Assembly: GCF_900142975.1 (NCBI RefSeq)
Contig: NZ_LT670848.1
Span: 1,116,001 to 1,180,000 of the forward strand
From: Salegentibacter salegens
GTDB taxonomy: Bacteria; Bacteroidota; Bacteroidia; Flavobacteriales; Flavobacteriaceae
DNA: 64,000 nucleotides
Reading direction: 5' to 3'
Every line of letters begins with the position of its first letter. Positions within the stretch are counted from its first letter, which is position 1. Under the pieces are notes generated by a model. That model was not told the origin of the DNA and made no database searches. It saw nothing but the letters and a program-made list of their open reading frames with translations. Positions 51,462-59,346 of the stretch are shown here, piece by piece. Both the position numbers and the translations under genes were made by a program.

Positions 51462-51597
51462 AAAGGCTATCTGAAATATCTTTAGTTCAGTTCGTCATCC
51501 TGAATTTATTTCAGGATCTAAGTTGTTTCAATTTGCAACATATTAGAAGCTGAAACAAGTTCAGCTTGACGAAAATTAGATATTTCAGGTAGCCTTT
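51462..51597. terminator. Inverted-repeat terminator enclosing repeat copy F
   Basis: A 20-base arm starting AAAGGCTATCTGAAAT (51462-51481) pairs with the arm ending TTCAGGTAGCCTTT (51578-51597) with one mismatch that can be a G-U pair. A and T runs flank the arms. Both convergent genes (M23, GlmU-like) end close by. Confidence 0.8.
51493..51571 (+). repeat. Cloverleaf intergenic repeat, copy F
   Basis: CGTCA (51493-51497) pairs with TGACG (51567-51571). Hairpin 1 is ATCCTGAA/TTCAGGAT and hairpin 3 AAGCTGAA/TTCAGCTT, identical to copy A. The middle hairpin, GTTG/CAAC, differs from copy A yet still pairs. Confidence 0.88.
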
Positions 51598-51632
51598 ATT
51601 AATAATTTTTTGGAAAGTAATGTTTTAACAAA

Positions 51633-52805
51633 CTAACCTCTCCTCCACTTGCTAGTTTCCTCAAAAACGTGCTCTAAAATCTTTTTATCGACTTCTGAAA
51701 ATTCTATGTTTCGACGGTTCATTACAATTTCAGCAACTTCAAAAGCTTTTTGAGTTTTGTAAACCGTCATTCCCGCGCTGCCACCCCAACTGAAGCTGGG
51801 TACAAAATTCCGTGGAAATCCTGCTCCAAAAATATTTGCACTTACGCCAACTACCGTCCCGGTATTAAACATGGTGTTTATTCCGCATTTACTATGGTCA
51901 CCCATCATCAAGCCGCAAAATTGCAATCCGGTTTTAGCAAAACCTTCAGTTTCGTAATCCCAGATGCGCACTTCAGCATAATTATTCTTTAGATTAGAAT
52001 TATTGGTATCGGCACCAAGATTACACCATTCCCCTAAAACCGAATTTCCTAAATAGCCATCGTGACCTTTATTGGAATTAGCGAAAAGCACCGCATTATT
52101 TATCTCGCCACCACCGCGGCAACCGGGGCCTAGAGTAGTTGGACCGTAAATTTTAGCGCCCATCTTTACTAAAGCACCTTCGCAAACCGCAAAGGCCCCT
52201 TTTATAAGGCTGCCTTCCAAAACTTTTGCATCTTTTCCAATGTATATTGAGCCGCTGGAGGCATTTAATGAACAATTTTCGACTTCAGCTCCCTCTTCAA
52301 GAAAAATCTTTTCGGGATTTTTTACATAATTAGATTCGTGAATGGGCTGGGATTTTCTGTCTTTGGTTATAATCTCAAAATCGGCTTCTATAGCTTCGCC
52401 ATTTTTGGAAAAAATATCCCAGGAGTTATTTATTTGAATAACCTCTTCAGCCAATTCTATTTGCTCATATTCATCTAAAGCTACTTCCTGATCTTCGTAA
52501 GCGTGGAAAGCAACAATATCTTCCTGATGAAAAATTGCCTGGTTAGGTTTTAGGTTTTTTATTTGATTTAAAAATTCAGGATTTGGAAGAAAAGAAGCAT
52601 TTATCATTACATTTTCTTCGAACTCTACCATGGGCCATTTTTCGGCTAAATAATCTTCAGTAACTGTAGAAGTGGTAGATTTTAAAAGTAATTCCCATTT
52701 TTCCCGAATTGTAAGAATTCCAACTCTAATATCGGCAACTGGCCGTGTAAAGGTAAATGGGAGTAAGCGGTTCCTGGCAGAACCGTCAAATAATATATAA
52801 TTCAT
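51633..52805 (-). CDS. GlmU-like sugar nucleotidyltransferase/LbH protein
   Basis: The N-terminal part resembles a truncated nucleotidyltransferase: YILFDGSARNRLLPFTFTRPVADIRVGI. The C-terminal half (about 190-370) has left-handed beta-helix hexapeptides (GPTTLGPGCRGGGEINNAVLFANSNKGHDGYLGNSVLGEWCNLGADT). This matches the GlmU family protein of Bacteroidota, distinct from true GlmU since the GXGTRM loop is absent. It probably handles sugar-1-phosphates. I chose the ATG at 52805 (391 product residues) over a TTG at 52853, because a promoter overlaps the longer start. Confidence 0.88.
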   Translation of the reverse strand: MNYILFDGSARNRLLPFTFTRPVADIRVGILTIREKWELLLKSTTSTVTEDYLAEKWPMVEFEENVMINASFLPNPEFLNQIKNLKPNQAIFHQEDIVAFHAYEDQEVALDEYEQIELAEEVIQINNSWDIFSKNGEAIEADFEIITKDRKSQPIHESNYVKNPEKIFLEEGAEVENCSLNASSGSIYIGKDAKVLEGSLIKGAFAVCEGALVKMGAKIYGPTTLGPGCRGGGEINNAVLFANSNKGHDGYLGNSVLGEWCNLGADTNNSNLKNNYAEVRIWDYETEGFAKTGLQFCGLMMGDHSKCGINTMFNTGTVVGVSANIFGAGFPRNFVPSFSWGGSAGMTVYKTQKAFEVAEIVMNRRNIEFSEVDKKILEHVFEETSKWRRG

Positions 52806-52823
52806 CCGCACAAATTTAGGGTT

Positions 52824-52853
52824 CAAAAATACAAATAAACTCACTTGACGCAA
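52824..52853 (-). promoter_or_regulatory. Promoter of the GlmU-like gene
   Basis: TTG (52853-52851), a 19-base spacer and TATTTTTG (52831-52824) match the consensus on the minus strand. A second box TAAATTTG (52818-52811) lies nearer to the ATG. Confidence 0.6.
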
Positions 52854-52961
52854 GTTTACCAGGTTTTAAGTTATAAAATGAAGTCAATTAATAATTCACT
52901 TCTTTCATATTTAAGTCTTTTTTAATCTTCCTCTTAAGTAACCCTCAAATTTACACACAAA

Positions 52962-52989
52962 AAAAGTCGCCTTAAAAAAGACGACTTTT
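52962..52989 (-). terminator. rpmE terminator
   Basis: AAAAGTCG (52962-52969) and CGACTTTT (52982-52989) pair perfectly, with a T-run on the minus strand, 23 bases past the L31 stop. Confidence 0.75.
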
Positions 52990-53011
52990 GTAATTATATA
53001 TAACAAAAAAC

Positions 53012-53263
53012 TTATTTCTTGAATTTCTTGTACTTGTTTTTAAACTTGTCAATACGCCCGGCGCTATCAACCAATTTGGTTTGCCCGGTGTAGTATGGGT
53101 GAGAAGTTCTTGAGATCTCCAACTTGATAAGTGGATACTCTGTACCTTCTACTTCAATAGTTTCTTTAGTGTTCGCGGTAGATTTAGTAATGAATACATC
53201 TTCGTTAGACATATCTTTAAACGCTACTAATCTATAATTTTCCGGATGGATTCCCTGCTTCAT
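53012..53263 (-). CDS. rpmE2: 50S ribosomal protein L31, type B
   Basis: The 83-residue protein begins [30 protein letters not shown] and contains [35 protein letters not shown], the conserved C-terminal part of L31. It lacks all Cys, so it is the zinc-free type B form. In other bacteria this form replaces zinc-binding L31 under zinc starvation; in Bacteroidota it is the usual copy. It lies in a monocistronic unit with a good promoter and a terminator. The C-terminus is very basic and contacts the ribosome. Confidence 0.97.
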   Translation of the reverse strand: MKQGIHPENYRLVAFKDMSNEDVFITKSTANTKETIEVEGTEYPLIKLEISRTSHPYYTGQTKLVDSAGRIDKFKNKYKKFKK

Positions 53264-53291
53264 CGCTTTGTTTCTTTTAATTTTCGAGGTG

Positions 53292-53321
53292 CAAATTTAA
53301 GAAATTCAATTATAAAAACAA
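53292..53321 (-). promoter_or_regulatory. rpmE2 promoter
   Basis: TTG (53321-53319), a 19-base spacer and TAAATTTG (53299-53292) lie upstream of the L31 ATG on the minus strand and match the Bacteroidota consensus. Confidence 0.7.
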
Positions 53322-53368
53322 GGAATAGACAAAATTATTTTTAATTCTTATGCAATGTAACGTTTTGC

Positions 53369-53376
53369 TATATTTG
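53369..53376 (+). promoter_or_regulatory. -7 box of the DUF4199-GT2 operon
   Basis: TATATTTG, 35 bases upstream of the ATG at 53411; the -33 region has no clear TTG. Confidence 0.45.
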
Positions 53377-53410
53377 CTTACTAACCGGTAAACTAATCAA
53401 CCTTAAAATT

Positions 53411-53929
53411 ATGGAAAATTCTACTTCAGTCAAATCGGTTGCCTATCCTTACGGAATAGTACTTGGTATTTATTCTATTTTAGCTCTCGTCCTTATTTAT
53501 GTTTTTAACGTTGCCCAAGATAACTGGACGGTTGGAATAATAAATACCCTTGTTTCGATTATTGTTTTTGTCTTAGCGATAAAAAAATTCAAACAAAATA
53601 ACAGCGGCTTTTTAAGTCTCAAGGAAGCGCTAAAAGTTGGATTAGCCGTAGCAGTAATAAGTGGAGTAATTGGAGCTATTTATTCATATATTCATTATAG
53701 TTTTGTATATCCTGAGTTTTCAGAGATGATGTATGATCAAGCTGTTTTACAAATGACTGAACAAGGCTTATCTGAAGCTCAACAATCTCAAGGTTTGGAA
53801 ATGACCAAAATGTTCACTAGCGCATGGTTTTTTGCCACAATGGCTTTAGTGGGAAGTTTGTTTTTCGGTTTTATTATTTCATTAATCACAGGCTTAATTC
53901 TAAAAAGAGAAAATCCAGCACACCAATAG
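53411..53929 (+). CDS. DUF4199 membrane protein
   Basis: The 172-residue protein has four hydrophobic segments (about 12-32, 38-56, 72-95 and 138-165) and a polar loop between the last two (PEFSEMMYDQAVLQMTEQGLSEAQQ), the pattern of DUF4199, a family largely restricted to Bacteroidota. The function is unknown. It is followed after 11 bases by a family 2 glycosyltransferase gene, a pairing that I recall as common in Flavobacteriia; perhaps the two act together at the inner membrane. Start and stop are clean. Confidence 0.9.
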   Translation: MENSTSVKSVAYPYGIVLGIYSILALVLIYVFNVAQDNWTVGIINTLVSIIVFVLAIKKFKQNNSGFLSLKEALKVGLAVAVISGVIGAIYSYIHYSFVYPEFSEMMYDQAVLQMTEQGLSEAQQSQGLEMTKMFTSAWFFATMALVGSLFFGFIISLITGLILKRENPAHQ

Positions 53930-53940
53930 CAATATAAAGA

Positions 53941-54900
53941 ATGCAAATTTCCGTCGTTATTCCTCTTTTAAACGAAGAACAATCTTTAACTGAATTGTAT
54001 AATTGGATCGCAAAAGTAATGCGATCCAATTCCTTTTCACACGAGATCATTTTTATTGACGACGGCAGTACCGATGATTCTTGGAAAACTATTGAAGCCC
54101 TGACTCAGAATGACAAGGCAGTTAAAGGAATCAAATTCAATAGAAACTACGGGAAATCCCAGGCACTGCACGCCGGCTTTCTTAGAGCTAAGGGCGATGT
54201 GATCATTACCATGGATGCCGATCTACAAGACAATCCCGAAGAAATTCCCGAACTCTATAAAATGATTACCGAAGAAGGTTACGACCTGGTTTCGGGCTGG
54301 AAAAAGAAACGCTACGACTCTGTAGTTTCCAAAAATATCCCTTCAAAGATTTTTAACGCTGCGGCGAGAAAAACTTCTGGTGTAAAACTTCACGATTTTA
54401 ACTGCGGACTTAAAGCTTACAAACAGGCAGTAGTAAAAAATATTGATGTCTATGGCGAAATGCATCGTTATATTCCGGTGTTAGCAAAAAATTCAGGTTT
54501 CACTAAAATTACCGAGAAAGAAGTACAGCATCAGGCCCGTAAATACGGGAAAACAAAATTTGGTGCCGAAAGATTTATTAATGGCTTCCTGGATCTTATC
54601 AGTATCTGGTTTCTTTCTAAATTTGGGCGCAGGCCTATGCACCTTTTTGGTGCTTTGGGCGTGCTAATGTTTATTTTCGGTTTTATATCTGCGGGATGGA
54701 TCGGGATTTCCAAACTTTACAAACTTTATCACGGCCTTCCCAACGTTTTGGTTACTTCGAACCCCTGGTTTTACATCGCGCTGGCGGTAATGATTATAGG
54801 TTCGCAATTATTTCTTGCCGGTTTTCTTGGAGAGCTCATTTTACGCTCTAAACGTGAAAAAGAACGCTACCTTATCAATAAAACCACGCCAAATTTATAA
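53941..54900 (+). CDS. Family 2 glycosyltransferase, membrane-anchored
   Basis: The N-terminal GT-A domain (1-215) has ISVVIPLLNEEQSL, IDDGSTDDSW and the metal-binding MDADLQDNPEEIP (DAD at 92-94), as in dolichyl-phosphate mannose synthase and bactoprenol glucosyltransferases. Two membrane segments follow (about 232-258 and 276-300). It would transfer a sugar from a nucleotide or lipid donor to a polyprenyl phosphate at the inner membrane. QHQARKYGKTKFGAERF is the conserved region at the end of the catalytic domain. It is 11 bases after DUF4199, and a phosphosugar mutase and ABC exporter follow on the same strand. Confidence 0.93.
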   Translation: MQISVVIPLLNEEQSLTELYNWIAKVMRSNSFSHEIIFIDDGSTDDSWKTIEALTQNDKAVKGIKFNRNYGKSQALHAGFLRAKGDVIITMDADLQDNPEEIPELYKMITEEGYDLVSGWKKKRYDSVVSKNIPSKIFNAAARKTSGVKLHDFNCGLKAYKQAVVKNIDVYGEMHRYIPVLAKNSGFTKITEKEVQHQARKYGKTKFGAERFINGFLDLISIWFLSKFGRRPMHLFGALGVLMFIFGFISAGWIGISKLYKLYHGLPNVLVTSNPWFYIALAVMIIGSQLFLAGFLGELILRSKREKERYLINKTTPNL

Positions 54901-54921
54901 TGCCATTAAGGCATTAATCCT

Positions 54922-54929
54922 TATTTTTG
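54922..54929 (+). promoter_or_regulatory. -7 box of the phosphosugar mutase gene
   Basis: TATTTTTG lies 19 bases upstream of the ATG at 54949. No -33 TTG is evident. Confidence 0.4.
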
Positions 54930-54948
54930 TTTCTCTAAACTTATAATT

Positions 54949-56679
54949 ATGGCTAAAAATAAACCAGAAATCCTGGCTAAGGCTAAAACCTGGCTTACCG
55001 ATATATTTGATGTAGATACGCATAAAGAAATTAATCATCTTATAGAAAACGATCCGGCTCAACTGGAAGAATCTTTTTATAAGAATGCCGCTTTTGGAAC
55101 TGGTGGTATGCGCGGAATTATGGGTATAGGCACCAACCGAATCAATAAATATACCCTCGGAAAAAATACCCAGGGACTTTCAAATTTACTGAAAGATGAG
55201 TTTAAAGATGAAAAAATAAAAGTTGCCATCGCTTACGATTGTAGAAATAACTCCAAAGAATTAGCGCAAATGGTGGCTGAAGTATTTTCGGCTAACGAGA
55301 TTGAAGTGTATTTATTTTCAGAATTAAGGCCAACCCCAGAGCTTTCTTTCGCTCTAAAATATCTTGATTGCCACGCCGGGATCGTATTGACCGCAAGCCA
55401 TAATCCGCCGGAATATAATGGTTATAAAGTATATTGGCAGGATGGTGGCCAATTGGTTCCGCCGCAGGACACCAAGCTTGTAGACATTATCAATAATCTG
55501 GAATATGACGAAATTAATTTTAAAGCCCAGCCGGCATTAATTCATAGTATAGACAAAAAAGTAGATGATGCTTTTCAAAAAGCTTCAGTAGAAAATGGAA
55601 GTTTTAATACTTCTGCTTCGGCAAAAGATAATTTAAATATTGTTTTCACCTCTTTGCACGGAACGGCTTGTAAGACGAATCCGCAAATTCTGGAGAAAGC
55701 TGGTTATAAAAATGTTTTTCTGGTTGAAGAGCAAAAAGAACCTAACGGAAACTTCCCAACGGTAAAATCACCAAATCCAGAAGAACCGGAAGCCTTAAAA
55801 ATGGCCCTGGACCTGGCTGAAGAAAAAAATGCCGATATTGTAATTGGCACCGATCCAGACGGCGACCGTCTTGGCGTGGCTGTTCGTGATTTGAATGGAA
55901 AAATGATTCTACTTAACGGAAACCAGACGATGTTGGTTATGACCTGGTTTTTGCTTGAACAACATAAGAAACAGGGTAAATTATCAGCTAATTCTTTTGT
56001 AGCTTCTACCATTGTTTCTACACCAATGCTTAAGAATATTACCGAAGATTTTGGCGCTCAATACCACGAGGTTTTAACCGGATTTAAGTGGATCGCTAAA
56101 TTGATAAAAGATAATCCGTCGCTTGATTTTGTAGGTGGTGGTGAAGAAAGTTTTGGTTTTATGGTGGGTGATTTTGTGCGTGATAAAGATGCGGCTACCG
56201 CTACCCTACTCGCCTGCGAGATAGCTGCCCAAATGAAAGCAAACGGAAGCTCTTTCTACGAGCAACTTTTAAAACTTTATACCCAATACGGTCTTTACCG
56301 TGAAGAACTTATTTCGTTAGTAAAAAAAGGTATTGAAGGGGAAGCAGAAATTAAGCAAATGCTAATTGATTTAAGGGAAAATCCGTGGCAGGAAATTGAT
56401 GGTGAAAAAGTAGTGCTTATTGAAGATTATCACACTTCAAAAGCAAATAACCTCCAGGATAAAATTGAAGAAGAGATTAAAATTCCAAAATCTAACGTAC
56501 TAATTTATTATACCGAAAATGGGACAAAAATCGCTGCCAGGCCAAGTGGCACAGAGCCAAAGATTAAGTTTTACATCAGTGTAAATTCAGATTTGGATAA
56601 AGTTGAAAACTTTAATGCTGAAAATGCTATAATGGCCGAAAAGATAAAGCGCATTAAAAACGAATTACAACTGGGCTAA
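54949..56679 (+). CDS. Phosphohexomutase (phosphoglucomutase/phosphomannomutase)
   Basis: The alpha-D-phosphohexomutase fold is complete: phosphoserine Ser150 in TASHNPPEYNGYK, metal loop Asp302, Asp304 and Asp306 in GTDPDGDRLG, sugar-binding GGEESFGF near 393, and the phosphate-binding RPSGTEPKIKFYI at the C-terminus. It converts hexose-1-phosphate to hexose-6-phosphate, feeding cell-wall or exopolysaccharide precursors. At 576 residues it belongs to the longer group close to PgcA/PGM2. The neighbouring GT2 and exporter make a role in glycan or lipid synthesis plausible. An upstream -7 box indicates its own promoter. Confidence 0.96.
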   Translation: MAKNKPEILAKAKTWLTDIFDVDTHKEINHLIENDPAQLEESFYKNAAFGTGGMRGIMGIGTNRINKYTLGKNTQGLSNLLKDEFKDEKIKVAIAYDCRNNSKELAQMVAEVFSANEIEVYLFSELRPTPELSFALKYLDCHAGIVLTASHNPPEYNGYKVYWQDGGQLVPPQDTKLVDIINNLEYDEINFKAQPALIHSIDKKVDDAFQKASVENGSFNTSASAKDNLNIVFTSLHGTACKTNPQILEKAGYKNVFLVEEQKEPNGNFPTVKSPNPEEPEALKMALDLAEEKNADIVIGTDPDGDRLGVAVRDLNGKMILLNGNQTMLVMTWFLLEQHKKQGKLSANSFVASTIVSTPMLKNITEDFGAQYHEVLTGFKWIAKLIKDNPSLDFVGGGEESFGFMVGDFVRDKDAATATLLACEIAAQMKANGSSFYEQLLKLYTQYGLYREELISLVKKGIEGEAEIKQMLIDLRENPWQEIDGEKVVLIEDYHTSKANNLQDKIEEEIKIPKSNVLIYYTENGTKIAARPSGTEPKIKFYISVNSDLDKVENFNAENAIMAEKIKRIKNELQLG

Positions 56680-56691
56680 GCGCTCTAATCT

Positions 56692-58521
56692 ATGACCTAT
56701 TTAAAGAAGATTCTTCAGTTTGCAAAACCCTACAAACGTTTTGCAATCCTTAATATTATAAGTAATATTTTCTACGCGCTTTTTAGCACCCTGGCGTTTA
56801 TTTCATTCATTCCAATGCTTAGGGTGCTATTTCAGGAAGAAGATCCCATTAGCACAAAGCCGGTTTGGAATGGAGAATTTGGCGGCTTAAAAGATTACGC
56901 TAACGATTATTCTAACTTCTTTTTGAATCAGCAGGTAGAAGAACACGGCCAACTGGCGGCTTTGGTAAGCATTTGTATCACCGTAATTGTACTTTTCTTT
57001 TTAAAAAACTTTTTCAATTATCTGGCCTTATATTTTATTGCCAACCTTAGAAACGGGATGCTTAAGGATATTAGAAATCGCATCTACGATAAAATTGTAG
57101 AATTGCCGGTTTCCTTTTTTTCTGAAAAACGAAAAGGAGATTTTATTTCCAGGATCACCAGTGATGTTCAGGAAATACAGACTTCATTCTTAAGTATGCT
57201 GGAGCTTTTTGTAAAAGAACCACTTACCCTAATTTTCACCCTGGTTGCAATGATTGCGCTTAGTCCTAAACTAACGCTTTTTGTGCTGGTATTTTTGCCG
57301 CTTTCAGGATTACTAATTTCTTCAATTGGAAAAAAATTAAAATCACAATCTACCCAGGCACAGCAGGAAAATGCAAACTTTCTAACTATTGTTGAAGAGT
57401 CTCTTTCCAGCCTAAAGATTATCAAAGGTTTTAATGCTGAAGATAAATTTAAAAAGAAATTTTACGATAGTACGGGCAGATTAAACCAAATTTTAAACAC
57501 CCTTTTACATCGCCAGAATTTAGCTTCACCAATGAGTGAATTTTTGGGCGTGGTTGTAATTACAATAATTCTTTGGTTTGGCGGAAGAATGGTCTTGATA
57601 GATAATACTATGGATGCCTCAACTTTTATAGGGTTTTTGGTATTAACTTATAATATATTAACTCCTGCTAAAGCCATTTCAAAAGCTACCTATTCCATAC
57701 AAAAAGGAAATGCCAGTGCAGAGCGAATCCTGGAAATCCTGGAAACCGAATCTACAATCCAGGATGATAAAAATGCAATAAAAAAAGAGAGTTTTGAGAA
57801 GAGTATTGAAGTTGAAAATATCAATTTTAGATACGAAAAAGAAAACGTACTCAAGAATTTTTCCATGCAGGTAGAAAAAGGGAAAATGGTGGCACTTGTG
57901 GGCCAATCTGGGAGTGGGAAATCTACCATCGCAAACCTAATAACCCGTTTTTACGATGTTAACGAAGGTGATATTAAATTAGATGGGCATAACATTAAAG
58001 GAATTACCAAAAAATCGCTGAGAAACTTAATGGGACTTGTCACCCAGGATTCTATACTTTTTAATGATACGGTTAAAAATAATATTGGGTTAGGAAAGGA
58101 TAATGCTTCCGAAGAAGAAATTATTGAAGCACTAAAAGTAGCTAATGCCTGGGAATTTGTTAGAGAGCTGCCTAAAGGCTTAGAAACAAATATTGGAGAT
58201 AGTGGCAACAAATTAAGTGGTGGGCAAAAACAAAGGCTTTCTATTGCTCGGGCGGTACTTAAAAATCCACCAATTATGATTCTGGATGAAGCTACCTCTG
58301 CCCTGGACACCGAAAGCGAAAAACTAGTGCAAAAAGCCCTGGAAAATATGATGAAAAACAGGACTTCTATAGTTATTGCCCATAGACTCTCCACAATCCA
58401 GAATGCAGATAAGATAATTGTACTGCACCGGGGTGAAATTGTAGAACAGGGTAAACACCTGGAATTACTCGCCCAAAAAGGCACCTATCAAAAGCTGGTA
58501 GAAATGCAATCTTTTGATTAA
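56692..58521 (+). CDS. ABC exporter, MsbA-like fusion of membrane and ATPase domains
   Basis: The half-size transporter (609 residues) has a six-helix TMD (residues about 18-330) and a nucleotide-binding domain. Walker A GQSGSGKST is at about 403-411, the signature LSGGQKQR near 507, Walker B IMILDEATSALD soon after, and the H-loop in IVIAHRLST. It probably flips lipids, lipid A or glycolipids, as MsbA does; drug export is an alternative. It is 12 bases downstream of the mutase gene, so is likely co-transcribed, and ends at a strong terminator. Confidence 0.95.
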   Translation: MTYLKKILQFAKPYKRFAILNIISNIFYALFSTLAFISFIPMLRVLFQEEDPISTKPVWNGEFGGLKDYANDYSNFFLNQQVEEHGQLAALVSICITVIVLFFLKNFFNYLALYFIANLRNGMLKDIRNRIYDKIVELPVSFFSEKRKGDFISRITSDVQEIQTSFLSMLELFVKEPLTLIFTLVAMIALSPKLTLFVLVFLPLSGLLISSIGKKLKSQSTQAQQENANFLTIVEESLSSLKIIKGFNAEDKFKKKFYDSTGRLNQILNTLLHRQNLASPMSEFLGVVVITIILWFGGRMVLIDNTMDASTFIGFLVLTYNILTPAKAISKATYSIQKGNASAERILEILETESTIQDDKNAIKKESFEKSIEVENINFRYEKENVLKNFSMQVEKGKMVALVGQSGSGKSTIANLITRFYDVNEGDIKLDGHNIKGITKKSLRNLMGLVTQDSILFNDTVKNNIGLGKDNASEEEIIEALKVANAWEFVRELPKGLETNIGDSGNKLSGGQKQRLSIARAVLKNPPIMILDEATSALDTESEKLVQKALENMMKNRTSIVIAHRLSTIQNADKIIVLHRGEIVEQGKHLELLAQKGTYQKLVEMQSFD

Positions 58522-58531
58522 GTCACAAAAA

Positions 58532-58562
58532 AAAGCTGTCTAAGAAAATCTTAGACAGCTTT
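58532..58562. terminator. Bidirectional terminator after the ABC exporter gene
   Basis: AAAGCTGTCTAAGA (58532-58545) and TCTTAGACAGCTTT (58549-58562) pair perfectly with a three-base loop. The AAAGCTGTCT core is the same as in the long terminator of lon, but here no repeat lies in the loop. Confidence 0.9.
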
Positions 58563-58589
58563 GCTTTTTTCAATTTAAGAATTATTGTT

Positions 58590-58943
58590 CTATAAAACTA
58601 ACTCTCCGTTTTCAAGAGCTTCATCTATATTAGCACTAATCGTAGTATGGGTTCTAAAGAATTTTCTTCCATCTTCTCTTCTCAGTTTAACAGTAGTTTC
58701 ACCCGCATCGTTTGTTTCAATTGCAGTTACTTCTACCCTATTCCCATTCAGGCTCTTATAGTTAGCAATTCCACCTTTTTTAATAATGAAATTAGCCTTA
58801 GGTAAATCTAATGATTTAAAATCCTGATTTTCAGTTTGATTAATCACTAATACGTCTCCTACCGTTACCGGTTCGGTTTGGTTCTGTGCCTCTACTTGAA
58901 AGGCAAATAATAACATAATCGGAATTATAAGTAAATTTTTCAT
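58590..58943 (-). CDS. Small secreted protein of unknown function
   Basis: A signal peptide (MKNLLIIPIMLLFAFQVEA, cut before QNQ) leads to a 98-residue mature protein with beta-strand pattern: VGDVLVINQTENQDFKSLDL, FIIKKGGIANYKSLNGNRVEVTAI and TTVKLRREDGRKFFRTHTTI. No Cys and no known motif are present; it resembles an SH3-like or OB-like small barrel. It stands alone, divergent across a 403-base gap from a sigma gene and convergent with the ABC exporter. A full promoter lies directly upstream. I cannot suggest a role beyond secretion. Confidence 0.78.
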   Translation of the reverse strand: MKNLLIIPIMLLFAFQVEAQNQTEPVTVGDVLVINQTENQDFKSLDLPKANFIIKKGGIANYKSLNGNRVEVTAIETNDAGETTVKLRREDGRKFFRTHTTISANIDEALENGELVL

Positions 58944-58962
58944 AGGTAAAATTTTTATTTAG

Positions 58963-58995
58963 CAAAAATATACAGATTATTTTACCATTATACAA
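58963..58995 (-). promoter_or_regulatory. Promoter of the 58590 gene
   Basis: TTG (58995-58993), a 22-base spacer and TATTTTTG (58970-58963) on the minus strand match the consensus, 20 bases upstream of the ATG. Confidence 0.65.
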
Positions 58996-59044
58996 TTTTA
59001 GAGCACTTTTAGCATAATTTTCACATGGTCACTTTTGGGCATAA

Positions 59045-59075
59045 AAAAAGGATGAAGTAAACTCCATCCTTTTTT
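59045..59075. terminator. Orphan terminator in a divergent gap
   Basis: AAAAAGGATG (59045-59054) and CATCCTTTTT (59065-59074) pair perfectly, with A and T runs on the two sides. Neither neighbouring gene ends here, since both are transcribed away from it. Confidence 0.75.
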
Positions 59076-59315
59076 AAAAATTATTCTCATTGTGGGGCAA
59101 TTAAGAATAATAGATTTAATTCGTTTTCATTTGGGGCAAAAAAGATTAAATCATTCTGATGGTGTAAATATAAATCAGAAAAACCAATTCACCAAACAAA
59201 AAGTGCTTTTTATCTGATTTATTTGCATTTTGTCGATTAAACAAGGATTTGACTCAAAAGGAATTCTGCACTAAATTCTTTTACACCCTGACTTTAAGAA
59301 GAATAAAGTTTTAAC

Positions 59316-59323
59316 TACCTTTG
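59316..59323 (+). promoter_or_regulatory. -7 box of the second sigma operon
   Basis: TACCTTTG lies 23 bases upstream of the ATG at 59347; the -33 position has TTTAAG rather than TTTG. Confidence 0.45.
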
Positions 59324-59346
59324 GCTTCCGTTACACGGGATTCCAC

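Larger units (their letters stand above)
58944..59346. other. 403-base divergent gap with two promoters and a lone terminator
   Basis: No supportable protein gene is present. The left side has the promoter of the secreted protein gene, the right side the -7 box of a sigma gene. Between them a terminator (59045-59075) and two copies of TGGGGCAA (59093-59100 and 59132-59139), with the pair GATTTAAT/ATTAAATC, suggest a small RNA. Confidence 0.55.

Noticed and set aside
57951-58484. 177-codon open frame antisense to the ABC exporter
   Set aside because: It lies wholly within a clear ATPase gene; codon use and composition (Ser- and Phe-rich) are those of an antisense shadow.
58979-59089. 30-codon minus-strand frame through the orphan terminator
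   Set aside because: It runs through the hairpin and has no start context or conserved look; more likely a non-coding transcript or nothing.
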